64,000 nt of DNA, from contig NZ_JASHKA010000006.1 in NCBI RefSeq assembly GCF_030732845.1, forward strand, positions 124,001 to 188,000, given 5' to 3'. Below the pieces are notes generated by a model. The model saw only the letters and a program-made list of their open reading frames with translations, was not told the origin of the DNA and did not search any database. Position numbers and translations under genes: made by a program. Position 1 is the stretch's first letter. The number at the start of each line of letters is the position of its first letter. Shown piece by piece: positions 16,923 to 25,993 of the stretch. Source of the stretch: Roseibium sp. MMSF_3544. GTDB lineage: Bacteria > Pseudomonadota > Alphaproteobacteria > Rhizobiales > Stappiaceae.

Positions 16923-17797
16923 TTGTCGAGAGCAAATATCGGCGCTATTCGCGCATGGCTGCGGCGTGGTTGATCACTGCGCTGTTCGTGTTCCCGCTCT
17001 ATTACTGGGGCACCACGGCCTTCAAGGACGCCAAGGAGATCTTTTCCGTTCCGCCGACGGTCTGGTCTTTCTCACCGACCCTCAAGAATTTCGAGGAAGT
17101 GTTTGGCATTTCCTTCGGCTTCCTGCGCCAGCAGGAAGTGCTGCCCGGTGGCGGAAATTTCTACATGGCGCCGCGCTTGTGGGACTCCATCGTCGTTGCG
17201 GTGTTTTCGACCGCGCTTGCGATCGCGATCTCCACGTTTGCCGCCTATGCGCTCAGCCGGATGGATTTCCGGGGGCGGCATCACTTCGTCGCCTGGGTTC
17301 TGTCAACCAGGATGATGCCTCCCGTCGCGGTCGCGATCCCGATGTTCTTTATCTACAAGGACATCGGGCTGATGGATTCCTATACCGGCATCATCCTGAT
17401 TCACGCGCTGATGAACCTGCCGCTTGCGGTTCTGCTGCTCAAGAGTTTCTTCGACGACATTCCACGAGAGATCGATGAAAGCGCCATTGTCGACGGTGCG
17501 TCGCGCTGGAAGATCTTCCGCCGCATCATATTGCCGATGGCGAAGGGCGGCATCGCGGCAACTGCAGTCCTTTGTTTCATCTTTTCCTGGACGGAGTTCA
17601 TTTTCGTTCTGACCCTTACACAGACGGGTCTGAAAACCGTGCCGGTCGTGTCGTCGAGCTTCGTCACGTCCACAGGTACCGCCTGGGGCAACATGGCAGC
17701 CTTGGGAGTGGCTGCCATGGCCCCGGCATTCATCTTCATCCTGCTGGTCCAGAAACAGCTGGTCCGCGGGCTGACACTCGGTTCCCTCAAGCAATAG
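16919..17797 (+). CDS. Sugar ABC transporter permease, MalG-type
   Basis: A 292-aa partner permease with about six helices and an EAA loop reading ESAIVDGASRWKIFRRIILP. It starts with GTG at 16919, overlapping the previous stop in GTGA, a typical translational coupling; a longer reading from 16829 would run through the upstream gene. The C-terminus RGLTLGSLK is characteristic of MalG-type permeases. Confidence 0.9.
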   Translation: MIVESKYRRYSRMAAAWLITALFVFPLYYWGTTAFKDAKEIFSVPPTVWSFSPTLKNFEEVFGISFGFLRQQEVLPGGGNFYMAPRLWDSIVVAVFSTALAIAISTFAAYALSRMDFRGRHHFVAWVLSTRMMPPVAVAIPMFFIYKDIGLMDSYTGIILIHALMNLPLAVLLLKSFFDDIPREIDESAIVDGASRWKIFRRIILPMAKGGIAATAVLCFIFSWTEFIFVLTLTQTGLKTVPVVSSSFVTSTGTAWGNMAALGVAAMAPAFIFILLVQKQLVRGLTLGSLKQ

Positions 17798-17849
17798 GAG
17801 CAACAGACTTTACGGGACCATCTTTCACGTATCACGGGAGGAGTTAGTC

Positions 17850-19355
17850 ATGAGAGATACAGACAGAAAGCAATATCTGGCCAAAGTGGTGGACGCCTTC
17901 GTCCATCGGCGCATGGGGCGACGGGATTTCATGCGAAATGCCGGCCTGCTCGGATTGAGCGCTGCGGCCTTCGGTGCGGGCATGCGCCGGCCCTTCGGTC
18001 TGGGTTCGATGCCGTTGGCGAATGCTGCCGACGATCTTCGGCCGTCCGACGAGGTGCTGAAATGGGTTAAGGACGTGTCCGGCCCCTTCAAGGGCACGAC
18101 TCTCAAGCTCGCCACCGAATCCACGCCACCTTCGAATGCGATCAACAGCCAGTTGAAGAAATATTTCGAAGAAGCTTCGGGCATGACCGTCGAAATCGAA
18201 GTGCTGCCGCTGGAGCAGGTGCTTCAGAAAATGACCCTGGATATCGCGTCTCAGCTCGGGACGTATGACCTTTACTACATCGACCAGAGCTGGGCGGCTT
18301 CGGTGAGCCAGGATGTCTTCGATCCGCGTGAGCAGATCGAGAACAAGCCGGATCTCGCGATGCCGGACTACAATATCGATGACTTCCTGCCGGCGCTTGT
18401 TGACGGCATCGCCAAGTATGAAGATCGCTGGGTCGGCGTTCCCTACGATATTCCGATCTTCATCATGATGTACCGGAAGGACATCTGGGAAGAAATGGGC
18501 TTCAATGCCCCGTCCTCGCTCGAGGAATACTACCAGCAGGCCAAGGCGATCACCGACGCCAAGGGCCCGGACCTCTACGGTTCCACAGGCCAGATGAAGT
18601 CCGGTCACTACAGTCTTGAATGCGACTGGACGGCTTGGCTCTGGGGCCATGGCGGCTCGATCTTCAACGCGGACGGAAAATTCTCGGGCAACGACGAATA
18701 CGGCCTTGAAGCGATGGACTACTGGACCAAGCTCTGGAAGACCATGCCTCCGGGCGTGACGGGCTGGACTTGGGACGGCCAGGGGCAGTCCGTTGCCCAG
18801 GGCGTTGCCGCATCCATGATGAGCTGGGGTGAGTTCTTCCCCTATTTCGACGATCCGTCGGCCACGAAGGTGTCCGGTCTCATGGAAGCCGTCCGCTGTC
18901 CGCCTCCGGTACGCGATCTTCGCACGGTTGAACAGACCGGGTTCGGAGAGATCCCCGGTGTCGGACACCAGGGCGGTTCCTCGCTTGCTGTGTCGAAAAA
19001 CTCCAAGAACCCGGATGCTGCCTGGATCTTCATGCAGTGGGCGACGAGCTACGACACGCAGGTCCTTATCACCGCACTTGGCGGCGGTACCGGCCCAACC
19101 CGCGAAAGCGTCTACGACGATCCGCGCATCATCGCCAACAACCGCGTCGGTCCGGGAACCACCCGTCACCTCAACGTTGTGCGCGATACAATTGCAATGG
19201 ACATGGGATCGGAACCGGATCTGCCGCAATGGGCGGAACTCTCGAACGACACGATCCCTGTCAGGCTCGGCAAGTACTTTGCCGGTGACTACGGATCGCC
19301 GAAGGAAGCAATGGACGACATTGCGGTTTCCGTCGACAAGATCGTTTCGGGTTAA
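17850..19355 (+). CDS. Tat-exported extracellular solute-binding protein
   Basis: A 501-aa periplasmic receptor. The signal is twin-arginine (GRRDFMRNAG, arginines 24-25) after a charged leader, with a probable cleavage near NAADD at about residue 60. GGGAGGAG precedes the ATG. The family is the large carbohydrate-binding type. Tat export suggests folding before export. It is followed by a perfect 12-bp hairpin before the SDR gene. Confidence 0.88.
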   Translation: MRDTDRKQYLAKVVDAFVHRRMGRRDFMRNAGLLGLSAAAFGAGMRRPFGLGSMPLANAADDLRPSDEVLKWVKDVSGPFKGTTLKLATESTPPSNAINSQLKKYFEEASGMTVEIEVLPLEQVLQKMTLDIASQLGTYDLYYIDQSWAASVSQDVFDPREQIENKPDLAMPDYNIDDFLPALVDGIAKYEDRWVGVPYDIPIFIMMYRKDIWEEMGFNAPSSLEEYYQQAKAITDAKGPDLYGSTGQMKSGHYSLECDWTAWLWGHGGSIFNADGKFSGNDEYGLEAMDYWTKLWKTMPPGVTGWTWDGQGQSVAQGVAASMMSWGEFFPYFDDPSATKVSGLMEAVRCPPPVRDLRTVEQTGFGEIPGVGHQGGSSLAVSKNSKNPDAAWIFMQWATSYDTQVLITALGGGTGPTRESVYDDPRIIANNRVGPGTTRHLNVVRDTIAMDMGSEPDLPQWAELSNDTIPVRLGKYFAGDYGSPKEAMDDIAVSVDKIVSG

Positions 19356-19374
19356 CGGACCTTCGCAAGACAGA

Positions 19375-19402
19375 ACGGGAAGGGTGGCGACACCCTTCCC
19401 GT
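19375..19402 (+). promoter_or_regulatory. Perfect 12-bp hairpin with GCGA tetraloop after the binding-protein gene
   Basis: ACGGGAAGGGTG and CACCCTTCCCGT pair perfectly around GCGA, a GNRA-class tetraloop, 19 bases after the stop. No T-run follows, so it is more likely an mRNA-protecting or attenuating structure than a full terminator. Confidence 0.7.
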
Positions 19403-19424
19403 CACTCAGTGTAGGGAGGATCCC

Positions 19425-20150
19425 GTGACAACCAAACCTCTTGTCGCAATCACCGGAGCGAGTTCCGGGATCGGTGAAGCAACCGCGCGTGCGTTTTCTG
19501 AAGCCGGTCATCCGGTCCTGTTGATGGCGCGCCGGATGGACCGGATGGAAGCGCTCGGACTTCCGAATGCTGTCATCCGCCAGGTTGATGTCCGTGACCG
19601 GGCGGCTATTGCGGCTGCGGTCCGGGACGCGGAGGACAGTTATGGACCGGTGGACATGATGTTCGCCAATGCGGGCATCGCACGCCTTGCAGATATCGGC
19701 CGTCAGCCTCCCGAAGAGTGGGACGAGATGATCGACATCAACACCAAGGGTGTGATGAATACCGTTCACGCAGTCATGAAGGGCATGATGGACCGCAAAC
19801 GCGGTACACTTGTCATGATGAGTTCGATTGCTGGCCGCAAGGTCTATCCCGATCACACCGTTTATTGCGGGACGAAGTATTTCGTGCACGCTGTCTCGGA
19901 AAGCCTGCGTGAATACCTGTCTTCACACGACGTGCGCGTCATTGTCGTGTCACCGGGCGTGATCGAGACCGAAGTGCTTTCCGGTGTGCTGGATGAGGAA
20001 ACGCTTGCAAATTACAAGACCAACAAGGTCAAGATGGGAGGAGGCATCGGTGCGGACATTGTCGCGGACTTGATACTCAATGCCTATCAGCTGCCGCAAA
20101 AGGCTCTGGTTCAGGAAATCTGCCTGACACCGACGCGGCAAACCTACTAA
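19425..20150 (+). CDS. Short-chain dehydrogenase/reductase
   Basis: A 241-aa classical SDR. The cofactor motif TGASSGIG is at residues 10-17, NAG near 82, and the catalytic Tyr147 and Lys151 are in YCGTK. Translation starts at GTG 19425 after GGGAGGATCCC. Its place between binding-protein and ATPase genes of a polyol locus suggests it oxidises a sugar alcohol or reduces a pathway ketone; the substrate is not defined. Confidence 0.87.
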   Translation: MTTKPLVAITGASSGIGEATARAFSEAGHPVLLMARRMDRMEALGLPNAVIRQVDVRDRAAIAAAVRDAEDSYGPVDMMFANAGIARLADIGRQPPEEWDEMIDINTKGVMNTVHAVMKGMMDRKRGTLVMMSSIAGRKVYPDHTVYCGTKYFVHAVSESLREYLSSHDVRVIVVSPGVIETEVLSGVLDEETLANYKTNKVKMGGGIGADIVADLILNAYQLPQKALVQEICLTPTRQTY

Positions 20151-20164
20151 GGAAATCAGCTTTT

Positions 20165-21280
20165 ATGGCAGAAGTCGCCTATCACAATATCTGCAAGTCA
20201 TACGGATCGGTTGAAGTCATGCGTGACTTGTCGCTGTCGATTCATGACGGTGAATTTGTCGTGCTGCTCGGGGCATCCGGCTGCGGCAAGACCACGCTGC
20301 TCAGAATGACGGCGGGGCTGGAAAACATAACCGGCGGCGAACTGACCATTGACGGCAAAGTGATGAACGAGGTGCATCCGCGTGACCGCGACATCGCGAT
20401 GGTGTTCCAGAACTATGCGCTCTATCCGACGATGAAGGTGTTCGACAACATTGCCTTCAGCCTGGAGGTAAAGCGCCTCAGCAAGGACGAAATCAAGCGG
20501 AAGGTCAACGAGGCGGCTGCCGTTTTGAATCTGACCGACTATCTGGACCGGTACCCGCGTGAGCTGTCCGGCGGACAGCGGCAAAGAGTTGCCATGGGCA
20601 GGGCCATGGTCCGGGACGCAAAGGTGTTTCTGTTCGATGAGCCGCTGTCGAACCTCGACGCCAAACTCCGGGCGCATATGCGCGTTGAAATCCGCCAGCT
20701 ACACGAACGTCTCAAGGCGACAACGATCTACGTCACGCATGACCAGATCGAGGCGATGACGATGGCGGACAAGATCGTGCTGATGAAAGGCGGCAAGATC
20801 GAGCAGGTCGGAACACCGGACGACCTTTACGACCGGCCGGCAACCCGGTTTGCCGCGGATTTTATCGGGTCACCCTCGATGAACTTCATCGAGGGCGAAA
20901 TCACGTCTCAGGACGGACGGCCGCATTTCGTCGGTCCGCATATCAACCTGCCACTGGATGCCGAATTGAAGGCCGAAACGGGCCAGAAGGTTATCTGTGG
21001 TTTGAGGCCGCCCGACCTTGTTGCGACACAGAGCGGTGAAATCACGGGCACGGTCAAGCTGATCGAGAAAACCGGTGCCGATGTGAATATCCACGTTGAA
21101 TTGAGCGAGACGGCAAGCCTTGTTGCGACGATGGCCAGGGACAATGGCGCAACAGCGGGAGATCCCATCGATTTGACGATACCGCCAAACGCGGTTCACC
21201 TATTCGATGCTGCAACCGAACAACGCCTGCTGCTTGAAAAGTCGCCGGTTGTGCTGGAGCAACGGCGAACGCGTTCCTGA
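20165..21280 (+). CDS. Sugar ABC transporter ATP-binding protein (MsmK/UgpC type)
   Basis: A 371-aa ATPase with Walker A GASGCGKT at residues 36-43, signature LSGGQRQ at about 134-140, Walker B FLFDEPLSNLD and the switch histidine in VTHDQ. The C-terminal ~130 residues form the TOBE/OB regulatory domain of MalK-like proteins. It is the last gene of the operon that starts at 12726. Confidence 0.92.
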   Translation: MAEVAYHNICKSYGSVEVMRDLSLSIHDGEFVVLLGASGCGKTTLLRMTAGLENITGGELTIDGKVMNEVHPRDRDIAMVFQNYALYPTMKVFDNIAFSLEVKRLSKDEIKRKVNEAAAVLNLTDYLDRYPRELSGGQRQRVAMGRAMVRDAKVFLFDEPLSNLDAKLRAHMRVEIRQLHERLKATTIYVTHDQIEAMTMADKIVLMKGGKIEQVGTPDDLYDRPATRFAADFIGSPSMNFIEGEITSQDGRPHFVGPHINLPLDAELKAETGQKVICGLRPPDLVATQSGEITGTVKLIEKTGADVNIHVELSETASLVATMARDNGATAGDPIDLTIPPNAVHLFDAATEQRLLLEKSPVVLEQRRTRS

Positions 21281-21367
21281 GTGAAACAGTTGCTTCCGGC
21301 AAGTCAGGGTGCGCGGGCCCCTGGATACGGGTCAAGACATACCCATTTGCTCGCACAGTCGATAAGC

Positions 21368-21384
21368 GTCGCCGTGTTGGCGAC
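21368..21384. terminator. Weak hairpin between convergent genes
   Basis: GTCGCC and GGCGAC pair around a 5-base loop in the 110-bp gap where the ATPase operon and the GntR gene converge. Neither side has a strong T-run, so it may be a weak bidirectional terminator. Nothing else is seen in the gap. Confidence 0.3.
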
Positions 21385-21390
21385 ATCCGC

Positions 21391-22041
21391 TCATTCGGAA
21401 GTTGCCTGGACGTAGGAATCTCTGGTGCGGGCAATATGGCGTTCGAGGATTGACCGGAGCTCTGGCAAGTCGTTTCCGTTGCAGGCGTCCTTCAACTCAA
21501 AGTGCTCTTCGTATGAGAGCTTCGTGTGCAACGGCAATGCGGCCATATGTGTGCGCAGCGCTGCAATCTTGCCTTCATAGCGTTCATAACTTGCGGACAG
21601 ATACTCATTGCCGCAATGCTTGAAGGCCAGCCTGTGAAAGGCCGTGTCGAGGTCAAGATACGTCTGGATTTCGCCTGCATCCATGGCCTTTGTCATGCTG
21701 GCGACAATGTCTGACATGTCGGTCAAGAGACCCTCGTGACTTCGCGCCATGGCAAGCTCGAATGCGGCGAATTCGATCGTCATCCGGAAATCGCAGATCT
21801 GTTCGACCTCGTCTTCGGTGAGCGTGAAGACCTTTGCACCTTTCTGAGGCTCGATCTGGACAAGGCCCTCCTCGCGCAGTTGTGCAAGGGCTTCCCGCAC
21901 GGGTGTCTTGGAAACCTGAAGCTCGTCCGAAATGCTTCGTTCGGAAAGCGATTGGCCCATGGCCAGGCGTCCGCTGACAATTCGGTCCCTGAGATTCTCC
22001 AGGACCAAATCGCGAAGTGACTTGGGACGTTCGATCACCAT
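21391..22041 (-). CDS. GntR-family regulator, FCD subfamily (first of three related)
   Basis: A 216-aa repressor-type protein. The winged HTH occupies residues 1-75 with recognition helix SKTPVREALAQL; the FCD domain follows with Asp and His metal ligands in LDTAFH, YEEHFE and LERHIA. It is closely similar to the regulators at 27528-28226 and 37480-38157. A palindrome shared by all three lies 42 bases upstream. It is at the distal end of the uronate-dehydrogenase operon but has its own upstream region. Confidence 0.88.
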   Translation of the reverse strand: MVIERPKSLRDLVLENLRDRIVSGRLAMGQSLSERSISDELQVSKTPVREALAQLREEGLVQIEPQKGAKVFTLTEDEVEQICDFRMTIEFAAFELAMARSHEGLLTDMSDIVASMTKAMDAGEIQTYLDLDTAFHRLAFKHCGNEYLSASYERYEGKIAALRTHMAALPLHTKLSYEEHFELKDACNGNDLPELRSILERHIARTRDSYVQATSE

Positions 22042-22082
22042 TCCAATGAAACCTTGGCGCGCAAAAAGTCGTTCAGATTGTT

Positions 22083-22098
22083 ATCTGGTATTGCAGAT
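22083..22098. promoter_or_regulatory. GntR operator, copy 1 of 3
   Basis: ATCTGGTATTGCAGAT: arms ATCTG and CAGAT around GTATTG, 42 bases upstream of the first GntR gene. The same 16-mer with only the two central-right bases changed occurs at 28267 and 38225. A further CAGAT lies just to its left. Confidence 0.7.
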
Positions 22099-22228
22099 CG
22101 CACGGTTTGGAAAGATCAAACGTGACTTGTCCCGTCTTAAGAGCTTTCGACTTTTGGCGCATGGACACCAGGCCAAATCGACAAAGACGGACAAGTCTGT
22201 TTCCCGGGAGCGGTCGAGCTGGTTCTCA

Positions 22229-23044
22229 TTACCAGTCTGCTGCGATGGCTTTGAAACGGTCTGGAATTGTTTCTGTCACAGTCTTCAGGACGAGGGATTT
22301 CAGTTTCATGGGCAAGGTCACCTCGGCCGACCAACCATCCTCGGGCTTGTACCCGATCAGGTTCCTGGTTGGTTCAAGGTCCCAGCGCATTCCCGGATTG
22401 TCAGACATCAGGTTCAAGACCGCGTAGGGCAGGTCGGTTGCAGCGATCGCGCACTTCATGCCCTGGAGATAATCGCGGTCGCTGAGCCACATTTCCTGGC
22501 CCCAGCGTCCCATGGCCATGTGCCGCCCGGGCCTGTTTTCATGCGTCCATTGGGTCCAGCCTATTCTCAGGCAAATGACCGAGAGGCCGTGTTCGGACGC
22601 GAAATATTCACCGACCCGTTCGCCGAACAGCTTTGAAACGCCATAGGCATTGACCGGTTTCGGGTCGAGGGAAGGGGCAAGTTTTTCCGACGAAAACCGG
22701 TACCCGCCCTGAACCCAGTTCGAGCTGGCGAACACGACCCGCTTCACACCGTTCTGCGAGGCCGCGTGGTAAAGATTCAGCGTCGCATTCATGTTGTTTG
22801 CAACAGACGATCCCCAGCTTGCGCCCGGGTCGCGATCGGCAGCCAGATGTACAACGGCATCGGCTCCTGAAAGGTGCTTTGTCCAGTCACCCATCTTTGA
22901 AAAGTCGGCGACGTGGCAATCTGGACTGTCCGTTTCCCGGATATCGAGGCCCACCGGATGCCAGTCCGTATGGGCTTTTATGTCGTCATAAAGCTTGCCG
23001 CCAAGATGCCCCGAGGCGCCGGTGATCACAACGCGCTTGCTCAT
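22229..23044 (-). CDS. NAD-dependent epimerase/dehydratase, uronate-dehydrogenase-like
   Basis: A 271-aa extended-SDR protein. The Rossmann motif GASGHLGG is at residues 9-16 and the catalytic Tyr134 and Lys138 in AYGVSK; RVVFASSN just before resembles the RIVFASSN segment of bacterial uronate dehydrogenases, which oxidise galacturonate or glucuronate to the aldarolactone. Start ATG at 23044 overlaps the previous stop (ATGA). Neighbouring lactonase and KDGal enzymes support a role in oxidative sugar or uronate breakdown; exact substrate is inferred. Confidence 0.8.
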   Translation of the reverse strand: MSKRVVITGASGHLGGKLYDDIKAHTDWHPVGLDIRETDSPDCHVADFSKMGDWTKHLSGADAVVHLAADRDPGASWGSSVANNMNATLNLYHAASQNGVKRVVFASSNWVQGGYRFSSEKLAPSLDPKPVNAYGVSKLFGERVGEYFASEHGLSVICLRIGWTQWTHENRPGRHMAMGRWGQEMWLSDRDYLQGMKCAIAATDLPYAVLNLMSDNPGMRWDLEPTRNLIGYKPEDGWSAEVTLPMKLKSLVLKTVTETIPDRFKAIAADW

Positions 23045-23904
23045 GGTGCTGTCTCCTGGATCCGGTACTTGACAGAAAATGTTGCCGTTTCGCCCGGCAA
23101 CAATTTCCGGGCCGGTGCGTGCCACTCGAGCTCTGCATAGTCGTAGTCGGCTGAATTGTAGACTTCCAGCGCGTGTCCGTGGGCATAGTCTTGCCGATCC
23201 GAGAGCAACGACGCTTCAGCGGTCAGGGTGAGCGTGCCGGTCTTGCCGCCTAAGACAATCTCGGCGACGCGACCGGCGGGATGCGTCCCAATCTTGAATT
23301 CATCTGCTGAAACACAGTCGACCGAGAGGTGCCCGGTTGAGCTTGTGACAGCCCGCCCCGGGTTGCCCATCATGACTTTGCAGCTGTCCGGTCCGGGAAC
23401 CTTGCAAGAGATCCTGACCGGGCGAAGAACCATCATCACAGACCAGATTCCGCAGTAGCGATCTGTCTTCGAACAGTTGATCATTTCATGCTCGACCAAC
23501 CAACCGGTCCCCTCGCTTTCAAGAGCGACCGTGCGCACGATCTGAAGTCCGCTCGCGGGACAGATGCCGCTGGTCATGCGAACTTTCGTGTCAGACAGGT
23601 TCAAGCATTCGTATGGACCGGAATCGAGTACCGGATGCGGACCAGCTTCCGGCCACCCGCTTTCCGGTGCCACCCAGGTCTTTTCTCCGCCCCATAGCGG
23701 AAACGGCAGATGTTTGGCCCTGGTTGGAACCTTGCTGAGATCCGACAGGTCCGGTTGAAACTCCAGGGAATCCGGGTTTTCAAACAGAAGAGGTTCACCC
23801 CGAAAATGCACGTTCATGACACGCCCGCCGATCCCGGGAAGCAGTGATAGCTTCACAGTGCCGTTGGAGAGAATGATGTGCTGCCAGAGGCCTGGATCAG
23901 TCAT
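23041..23904 (-). CDS. Aldose-1-epimerase-like (galactose mutarotase fold) protein, DUF4380-like
   Basis: A 287-aa protein whose start (LSNGTVKLSLLPGIGGRVMNVHF) and beta-rich pattern match the carbohydrate-binding mutarotase fold. No signal peptide is seen. It is translationally coupled to the epimerase/dehydratase gene. A mutarotase would supply the correct anomer to a sugar dehydrogenase, which fits the context. The catalytic His/Glu pair cannot be assigned with confidence, so a binding-only role is possible. Confidence 0.6.
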   Translation of the reverse strand: MTDPGLWQHIILSNGTVKLSLLPGIGGRVMNVHFRGEPLLFENPDSLEFQPDLSDLSKVPTRAKHLPFPLWGGEKTWVAPESGWPEAGPHPVLDSGPYECLNLSDTKVRMTSGICPASGLQIVRTVALESEGTGWLVEHEMINCSKTDRYCGIWSVMMVLRPVRISCKVPGPDSCKVMMGNPGRAVTSSTGHLSVDCVSADEFKIGTHPAGRVAEIVLGGKTGTLTLTAEASLLSDRQDYAHGHALEVYNSADYDYAELEWHAPARKLLPGETATFSVKYRIQETAP

Positions 23905-23932
23905 GGTGTTGCTGGACGCATTTCAAACGGTT

Positions 23933-23960
23933 GGCACGCGGGGAGACGTCCCCGCGTGCC
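23933..23960 (-). promoter_or_regulatory. Perfect 12-bp hairpin after the binding-protein gene
   Basis: GGCACGCGGGGA and TCCCCGCGTGCC pair perfectly around a 4-base loop, 6 bases after the binding-protein stop on the minus strand. There is no T-run. It has the same architecture as the structures at 19375 and 39346. Confidence 0.7.
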
Positions 23961-23966
23961 CTTTGC

Positions 23967-24962
23967 CTAGATGTGCTTGAATTGATCGACGTTTTCCTTG
24001 GTGATCGTCATGACGCCGGTCACCACCTGCTCCGGCAGGGGATTGATTTCAGCAGCTTTCCAGTCAGGCACCACCTTCAGGCCTTCCGTGTTCTGCCAGT
24101 GCATCATGTGGATGGCGAGATAGGCCTCGAGGTAAGACTTCTGGGCAACCGCGCCATGGATCGTACCGTCCTCGATGTAGGGCAGCATGTCGTCATTGCG
24201 GTCCATTGCGACGATCTTGATATCGCCGACACGACCAGCTTCGTTGACGGCGATCGCTGCTCCCTTGCCGCTGTCACCGTCGGTCCCACCGATGCCGACG
24301 ATATCCGGATGCGCCTGGATGCCTTGGAGATAGGCGGTCGGAGCATAGGATGGATCGGCGCGGTCGTTGACGACATCAACCACCTCGATACCGGGGTACT
24401 TTTCCTTGAAGATCGCCTTGTAACCCTCGACGCGTTCGAGCGTGGACGGGGCAGGGAACGTGCCGAGAAGAACCTTGCCCTTGCCGCCGATCGCCTGGGC
24501 GAGCAGCTCGCCGCCGACTTTGCCCGCTTCGAAGCCGTTGATGCCGAGGAACGAGGAGCGCGGGCTTTGCGGCACGTCGCCAATGCAAGTCGTGACCGGA
24601 ATTCCCACTTCAACAGCGCGTTCGATACCCGGTGCCAGGGTTGCCGGATCCCCTGGGAAGATCAGGATGCCTGCCGGACGGCGTGCAATCAGCTCGTCGA
24701 GCTGGCGAGCCTGGCCCGCAGTGTCAAAGTCCAGCGGACCGGTGAATGTCGTCTTGATATTGAGGATCTCCTCCAGATCCTCCAGTGCAGCCCTGTGGTC
24801 GACCCAGAAGGGTACTTGCGTGACGATGGACAGGAAGACGTATTCCTTGCCCGCGCCCTGGGCCAAGGCCTCGCTGGAAAATGTCGGCAGGCTCAGCCCG
24901 GCAAGGCCGAGCCCTCCCGCGCCGGCCAAAAGGTTTCTGCGATTAACGTTGATGCTGGTCAT
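23967..24962 (-). CDS. Sugar ABC transporter substrate-binding protein (RbsB-like, Tat signal)
   Basis: A 331-aa periplasmic protein of the ribose-binding class (type I fold). The N-terminus carries NRRNLLAG (arginines 8-9), a hydrophobic stretch and a likely cleavage after ALA near residue 34. PGDPATLAPGI and FLGINGFEAGK are typical hinge and ligand regions. It serves the permease at 25004 and the ATPase at 25990. Confidence 0.9.
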   Translation of the reverse strand: MTSINVNRRNLLAGAGGLGLAGLSLPTFSSEALAQGAGKEYVFLSIVTQVPFWVDHRAALEDLEEILNIKTTFTGPLDFDTAGQARQLDELIARRPAGILIFPGDPATLAPGIERAVEVGIPVTTCIGDVPQSPRSSFLGINGFEAGKVGGELLAQAIGGKGKVLLGTFPAPSTLERVEGYKAIFKEKYPGIEVVDVVNDRADPSYAPTAYLQGIQAHPDIVGIGGTDGDSGKGAAIAVNEAGRVGDIKIVAMDRNDDMLPYIEDGTIHGAVAQKSYLEAYLAIHMMHWQNTEGLKVVPDWKAAEINPLPEQVVTGVMTITKENVDQFKHI

Positions 24963-25003
24963 AGGGTCCTCCCGGTTGATGTGACCAAAGTAAAAAAGGT
25001 GAG

Positions 25004-25993
25004 TTAGGCGGACTGGCGCCGCACGAGCATGTCGAGCGCAACCGCACAGACCAGGACGGCCCCGATAACGATCATTTGCCAGTAGATGGAAACGGCCAGC
25101 ATGGTCATGGCGTTGTTGATGAGAGCGACGAAAACCACCCCGAGAAAAGCGCCGAGGATCGTACCTTCGCCGCCGCGCAAGGAGGCGCCGCCAATGACGG
25201 CTGCTGCCAGAACCTGTAGCTCAAGGGCGTTGCCTGCGGTTGGGGTGCCGCTCATCAGGCGGGACGCCAGGAGGACACCCGCCAGCGCGGCCAAAGTGCC
25301 GGTCAATATGTAGGCGATGATCCGGACCCGGTTGACGGCAATACCTGACAGCATGGCGGCCTTTTCATTGGCGCCGATAAAGTAGATCTGCCGGAAAAAC
25401 CGGGTGTGGCGCACGGCGAGATCGAACAGGACGATCAGCGACAATGTCAGGATCACCAGAAGCGGGATGCCGAACAGGCTCGCCTTGCCGATGTAACCGA
25501 ATGCAGGCGGCAGGCTGCTGACTGAAAATCCTTCCGTCAGGACCAGGGCAATACCGCGGGCAATCGACATTGTTCCCAATGTCGCAACGAGCGGATTAAT
25601 GCCGATAACCGTTATGAGAATGCCGTTCGCAAGGCCTGCGACCGCACCCAGCACCAGCCCCAGAACGACCGCGACCGGTATCGGAACACCGGCCAGGAGC
25701 AACAAGGCGACAACCGTGCTGGACAGCGCCATGACGGACCCGACGGAAAGGTCGAAGCCACCGGAGGCGAGCAGAATGGCCATGCCGATCACGATGATCG
25801 CCGTTGGCGTCATGCCAACAGCGACCGCCCTGAAATTGCTGGCGCTCAGGAAATAGGGTGTGACGAAGGACATAACCACGACAATCCCGAGGATCATCAG
25901 CAGCAGGGTGATTTCGCGGGTATGCAGGCAAGCGGATATCACCTTGCTCATAAGCGAAGGCGCGTCTTGTTTGTCTAGGGTTTGCAGGCTCAT
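25004..25993 (-). CDS. Sugar ABC transporter permease (RbsC type)
   Basis: A 329-aa inner-membrane permease with about nine or ten hydrophobic segments. GGFDLSVGSVMALSS and AAVIGGASLRGGEGTILG are the two hallmark regions of the RbsC/XylH/AraH family. It overlaps the ATPase stop by four bases (ATGA). Confidence 0.92.
   Translation of the reverse strand: MSLQTLDKQDAPSLMSKVISACLHTREITLLLMILGIVVVMSFVTPYFLSASNFRAVAVGMTPTAIIVIGMAILLASGGFDLSVGSVMALSSTVVALLLLAGVPIPVAVVLGLVLGAVAGLANGILITVIGINPLVATLGTMSIARGIALVLTEGFSVSSLPPAFGYIGKASLFGIPLLVILTLSLIVLFDLAVRHTRFFRQIYFIGANEKAAMLSGIAVNRVRIIAYILTGTLAALAGVLLASRLMSGTPTAGNALELQVLAAAVIGGASLRGGEGTILGAFLGVVFVALINNAMTMLAVSIYWQMIVIGAVLVCAVALDMLVRRQSA

Noticed and set aside
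17844..19889. 681-aa open frame on the minus strand
   Set aside because: It is the antisense of the binding-protein and SDR genes, which have signal peptide, motifs and ribosome-binding sites. Long antisense frames are common in GC-rich DNA.
21281..21390. Strong terminator between the convergent ATPase and GntR genes
   Set aside because: Only a 6-bp stem without T-run is present; kept as a low-confidence feature rather than a firm terminator.
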